Assembly (NCBI RefSeq): GCF_010672455.1 | Contig: NZ_JAAHGO010000013.1 | Span: 28,938 to 92,937 of the forward strand | DNA length: 64,000 bases | Reading direction: 5' to 3' | From: Okeania sp. SIO2C9 | Lineage (GTDB): Bacteria > Cyanobacteriota > Cyanobacteriia > Cyanobacteriales > Microcoleaceae | In this document: one piece after another, positions 61,416 to 64,000 of the stretch | How the letters are laid out: each line of letters opens with the position of its first letter | How positions within the stretch are numbered: position 1 is the stretch's first letter | Notes under the pieces: model-generated | The model's input: only the letters and a program-made list of their open reading frames with translations | Database searches by the model: none | Told to the model about the DNA's origin: nothing | Translations under genes and position numbers: made by a program

Positions 61416-62333
61416 ATGGGAAAAAAAGACTGGTCACAATATCCTGGTCGTTTAGTCAAAAGTTATGCAGGTTTACCGGGGGTAGGTTTAACAATAAGTG
61501 GTTTTTTACTTGGTGCAGCTGCACTTATACCAGGAGTTAATATTGCTGGAAGTATTATTCTCGGAATAGGAGCAGGTATTGGAGGAGCATCTATTCTTGG
61601 GGGAGCTATTTCGGCAATTCCTCAAGAGCTTCGTGAAGCAGTAAAGTTAGTAGGAAAATATGAAACTCTAGATAGTCTTGCAGATATCGATCCACCACTT
61701 TATAAAATTGGTATTGTTGGAATAAGTAGATCGGGTAAAAGCACTTTAACTAAATCCTTTTGCCGAATACCTGAAGAGAAAAGAGAAGAGGGAAAAACAG
61801 AAGGAAAAACGACTGAACTTTATGTGTATATTTATGGACTTTTTTTATCTCCAAAAGAAAGTGTTATAGTCAACAATACAAAATTTTTGGGATTTATTGA
61901 CGGTGATGGAGCAGCTTATTATCAACAATTAAAAATAGCTCAAGAATCAGATTTTCTTTGTGTTGTTATGGATCATAATTCTATAGGTAAAGAATCTCAT
62001 AAAAATCGGAATATTGCTCAGATAGATAAAGATAGATTGACAAAGCATGAAGAATTTCTCGATCAGATATATCAACACTTAAAGAATCAAAGAAAAGAAA
62101 ATCCTCTTTCACGCATTCATTTTCTGCTCAATAAGAAAGATTTTTGGAACAAGAATGGTTCACAAAGTAGTAATGAGCTGGAGAGCTGGTTTGAAACTCA
62201 TATTAATAAATGGCGCGATACAGCTATATTTACAAAATCAATATCTTTTGATTATCACTCTAATCAAGAAGTAGAATATATGCAAAAATTTGAAAGCGAG
62301 ATATTAAATGCACTTACTGCAGAAGATGCCTAA
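61416..62333 (+). CDS. P-loop GTPase-like protein with hydrophobic N-terminus
   Basis: 305 residues. Two long hydrophobic segments (about 22-39 VGLTISGFLLGAAALIPG and 41-67 IAGSIILGIGAGIGGASILG), then a nucleotide-binding domain: P-loop GISRSGKST (102-110), KTTELYVYIYGLF as a switch region, FIDGDGA as a DxxG-like motif, LCVVMDHNS and LLNKKDFW (NKKD, a G4 guanine-specificity motif). So a membrane-tethered GTPase of the dynamin/septin-like or IRG-like kind. I cannot name the family. It overlaps the next gene by eight bases, so the two are coupled. No domain known for defence, but the layout resembles conflict systems. Confidence 0.65.
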   Translation: MGKKDWSQYPGRLVKSYAGLPGVGLTISGFLLGAAALIPGVNIAGSIILGIGAGIGGASILGGAISAIPQELREAVKLVGKYETLDSLADIDPPLYKIGIVGISRSGKSTLTKSFCRIPEEKREEGKTEGKTTELYVYIYGLFLSPKESVIVNNTKFLGFIDGDGAAYYQQLKIAQESDFLCVVMDHNSIGKESHKNRNIAQIDKDRLTKHEEFLDQIYQHLKNQRKENPLSRIHFLLNKKDFWNKNGSQSSNELESWFETHINKWRDTAIFTKSISFDYHSNQEVEYMQKFESEILNALTAEDA

Positions 62334-62814
62334 AGAAAACCCAATATTTCCCATCGTAATTGAAAATTCTCCGATTGATTTTATTTTAATTGGATTAAAA
62401 GAAGATGATTTATGTGTTTTAGTAAAAAATGATAAATTGACTATTGATTTTATTGGTGAATATATAGCTAGATACGAAAATAGAGAAAAGCCGGAACCAA
62501 ATACCTGGTGGAATTATTTGTTGAAATTATTTCATGTTTTATCTTCTGCAAAAGTTTATTGCATTAAAAGTTATGCTATAGAAAATCTACTGAATAAAAA
62601 TGATGAAAGAAGTATAAACTATATATTTTGTTGGCGGGGTCGCTGTCGGAAAAAAGATATTTATTCTGTCAAAGAAGTTTTAAATTTGCAGATACAAAGT
62701 ATACAGTTATCTCTGATAAATAATGATAAAGAAAAGTTGATTTGGCATCTTGCGCCAATAATTTATAAATGCACGCAAATAGAAAATACTAATTTTTTAT
62801 ACAACATTTTCTAA
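62326..62814 (+). CDS. Unknown protein coupled to the GTPase-like gene
   Basis: 162 residues from ATG 62326 (MPKENPIFPIVIENSPIDFI), inside the last bases of the GTPase gene; an ATG 18 bases earlier is possible. No recognisable domain. It shows alternating hydrophobic segments (SPIDFILIGLKEDDLCVLV, WWNYLLKLFHVLSS) and a basic stretch CWRGRCRKKD, ending with IIYKCTQIENTNFLYNIF. The overlap suggests it forms a complex with the GTPase-like protein. Confidence 0.6.
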   Translation: MPKENPIFPIVIENSPIDFILIGLKEDDLCVLVKNDKLTIDFIGEYIARYENREKPEPNTWWNYLLKLFHVLSSAKVYCIKSYAIENLLNKNDERSINYIFCWRGRCRKKDIYSVKEVLNLQIQSIQLSLINNDKEKLIWHLAPIIYKCTQIENTNFLYNIF

Positions 62815-62862
62815 ATGATAATTATGGAGTCCTCAGGAGTCAGGAGTCAGGAGTCAGGAGTT

Positions 62863-63017
62863 ATATTAAATCCGGTAGCATTGGTGTAATTAGATGGGGA
62901 GATGGGGGACTCACCCCTAACCACTCCCAGGAGGGGAATGTGGGGAGATCGAGAAATATTTGGTAATGGTTGAAGATAGAACATTTTTTTTTATACCGAA
63001 TTAAACGGATTTGATAT
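62863..63017. mobile_element. Inverted-repeat element, ATATTAAATCCG ends
   Basis: ATATTAAATCCGGTAGCATTG at the left, CGGATTTGATAT at the right (11 of 12 bases pair). The core has ATGGGGAGATGGGGG and the CACCCCTAACCACTCC-AGGAGGGG palindrome. A relative of the ATATCATGTCCG family by end sequence. Confidence 0.6.
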
Positions 63018-63029
63018 CAAGAGGGAATA

Positions 63030-63179
63030 ATATCATGTTCGGTTGAATAGTTATAAATAAAAATGGAGGAGTAATGAGTTATGAGTAATGAGTTATGAGT
63101 AATGAGTTATGAGGAGGGAATTTTAAGCTATAAATGAAGAGAAAGTTTTTTGCGAAGCGCTCTGATCCGGACATGATAT
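63030..63179. mobile_element. MITE, ATATCATGTCCG family
   Basis: ATATCATGTTCGG left, CCGGACATGATAT right. Arms TGAATAGTTATAAATAAA and GAGAAAGTTTTTT; the core is five ATGAGTTATGAGTA repeats, an unusual repeat for the family. Only 12 bases separate it from the preceding element. Confidence 0.8.
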
Positions 63180-63490
63180 AACTTGTTTCCATTGGTGGCC
63201 TCAAACTAGGGCTGTTCAGTTATAAGCGATCGTCAGAACATAGAGGTAGTTGGCGATCGCCATCTTTTGGGCCATAAAATTTGAAGACTTCTACTGTAAT
63301 GATTCTGGCTTTATTATAAGTGATCATCCGAACATGATATTATTTTACCTGTTCAAGTAAACTTGATGGTAGCAGTTTTCCTCAAAGTGGAAACCAGTAA
63401 TTAAACCTATCATTTGCTGTTGTTTCACTTACTCCGAATTGGATACCCAACAATTGAAATGTTGTCAATCGTTGGGATAATGCTGTTTAT

Positions 63491-63823
63491 TTGGCAGGTT
63501 ATGTGGTAGAATGCACTTTCAAAGTTATTATACAAAAATGTATTGACTATAAAACTTGTCGAAAATTAAGCCACAATTTAATAAAACTTGAAAGTGAAAG
63601 TATTGAAATTTTACGGATAACTTATCCCAGTCTTAATTCTAAACTGCCAGTTTCCTGGATAAACGATACAGTTTTAGAAAAAGATCATCCAAGGCGACGT
63701 TATTTTAAGTCTGGTTTGTGGAATAAAGAGCGGGCAACAGAGGCAGTTGAACGAGCAAAAAAAATCTATGAAATTATTCTCAATCTAATTTTAGATGGTA
63801 AGATATCTAGCGAGGAGCTTTAA
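63491..63823 (+). CDS. HEPN-domain-like protein, 5' end probably damaged
   Basis: 110 residues from TTG 63491. LAGYVVECTFKVIIQKCIDY and HNLIKLESESIEIL follow the HEPN pattern (AVYLAGYAVECALKALI, H-D-L-x-K-L). Upstream in frame are the codons NVVNRWDNAVY, also HEPN-like, but then TGA at 63455; the gene therefore once started earlier. HEPN proteins are all-alpha, often RNases or toxins, yet no RxxxxH motif is evident. Its stop abuts the next ATG (TAAATG), so the two are coupled. Confidence 0.6.
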   Translation: MAGYVVECTFKVIIQKCIDYKTCRKLSHNLIKLESESIEILRITYPSLNSKLPVSWINDTVLEKDHPRRRYFKSGLWNKERATEAVERAKKIYEIILNLILDGKISSEEL

Positions 63824-64000
63824 ATGATTGATATAAATTTCGGTAAAACATTTGACAAAGTACAAGAATGTTTTGAGGAATCTTCCATAAAAGACCAACT
63901 AGAATCAATAACTATCATTCGCGATGTTGAGGGAAAAATTCGACTTTTCTTGGAACCGAAAAATAGCAACCCTGAACTAGATAACCTAAAACAATCTCTC
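63824..64000 (+). CDS. Partner of the HEPN gene, cut by the window edge
   Basis: At least 59 codons: MIDINFGKTFDKVQECFEES then SIKDQLESITIIRDVEGKIR, LFLEPKNSNPELDNLKQSL. Family not recognised. It begins on the base after the HEPN stop, so they are probably translated together. GAGGAGCTTTAA provides the Shine-Dalgarno. Confidence 0.6.
   Translation, partial: MIDINFGKTFDKVQECFEESSIKDQLESITIIRDVEGKIRLFLEPKNSNPELDNLKQSL

Larger units (their letters stand above)
62815..63490. other. Spacer with two MITEs and the 5' remains of the HEPN gene
   Basis: GGAGTCA heptamers (62828-62860), elements at 62863-63017 and 63030-63179, GGCGATCGCC sites and a lone element end (CCGAACATGATATTA, 63328-63342). The last 60 bases read as HEPN coding sequence with a frame break. 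Confidence 0.55.

Overview
The window comes from a cyanobacterium, most likely a filamentous marine one with a large, repeat-rich, low-GC genome (Trichodesmium or Okeania type). I infer this from the many GCGATCGC (HIP1) octamers, cyanobacterial marker genes (heme oxygenase, GUN4 domain, PEP-CTERM and RTX proteins), low coding density, and the many small mobile repeats and decayed transposons. The genus is a guess from style, not a database match.

Layout. 0-7.5 kb: broken WD40 gene, GHL10 hydrolase-like gene, heme oxygenase ho1, a probable group II intron remnant, an OmpR-type response regulator and ligA. 7.5-13 kb: repeat-rich spacer with nested MITEs, an HD-domain protein and a decayed tnpB carrying two small inserted repeats. 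13-22.5 kb: RTX protein, copy 1 of an IS607-like element (decayed), truB, a small conserved protein, sat (ATP sulfurylase) and a tnpB broken only by stop codons. 22.6-28 kb: a pseudo-orthocaspase with Tyr-Ser in place of His-Cys, ahcY and an ExoD-family protein. 28-32.6 kb: an antitoxin graveyard (UPF0175, BrnA, DUF2281, Phd, HicB) whose toxins are broken or missing, then a seven-copy array of about 180 bp units. 32.7-39 kb: a NACHT-GUN4 STAND protein interrupted by one amber codon, a 175 bp repeat array, IS607-like copy 2 (intact) inserted in a unit of that array, and a NurA-domain nuclease. 39-48 kb: HAD hydrolase, a repeat-motif small protein, a DsbA-like lipoprotein, rpe, a small membrane protein and an LCP ligase. 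48-56 kb: a broken IS5-family element whose ends match two MITEs elsewhere in the window, a molybdopterin oxidoreductase, two tandem 2OG-Fe(II) oxygenases, a tnpA remnant and IS607-like copy 3. 56-64 kb: PEP-CTERM protein, an HNH gene with a small partner, guaA, cbiD, a P-loop GTPase operon, and a HEPN gene with a partner that runs off the window.

How it works together. The housekeeping genes are mostly single transcription units (heme breakdown, DNA ligation, pseudouridylation, sulfate activation, SAH recycling, Calvin/pentose phosphate cycle, GMP and cobamide synthesis, cell-wall polymer attachment). The spacers are shaped by at least four kinds of short mobile repeat. The commonest has ATATCATGTCCG ends and a low-complexity core of CTCCTGA or GGAAGAA repeats. 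These repeats stack inside each other, cut genes, extend reading frames and in two places lie against a gene start. Many accessory genes are broken by a single in-frame stop or small frameshift, which points to ongoing decay. The best candidates for undescribed biology are the TnpA-less IS607-like element with its zinc-finger-less TnpB-related protein, the GTPase/partner and HEPN/partner pairs at the right end, and the paired HxD oxygenases.
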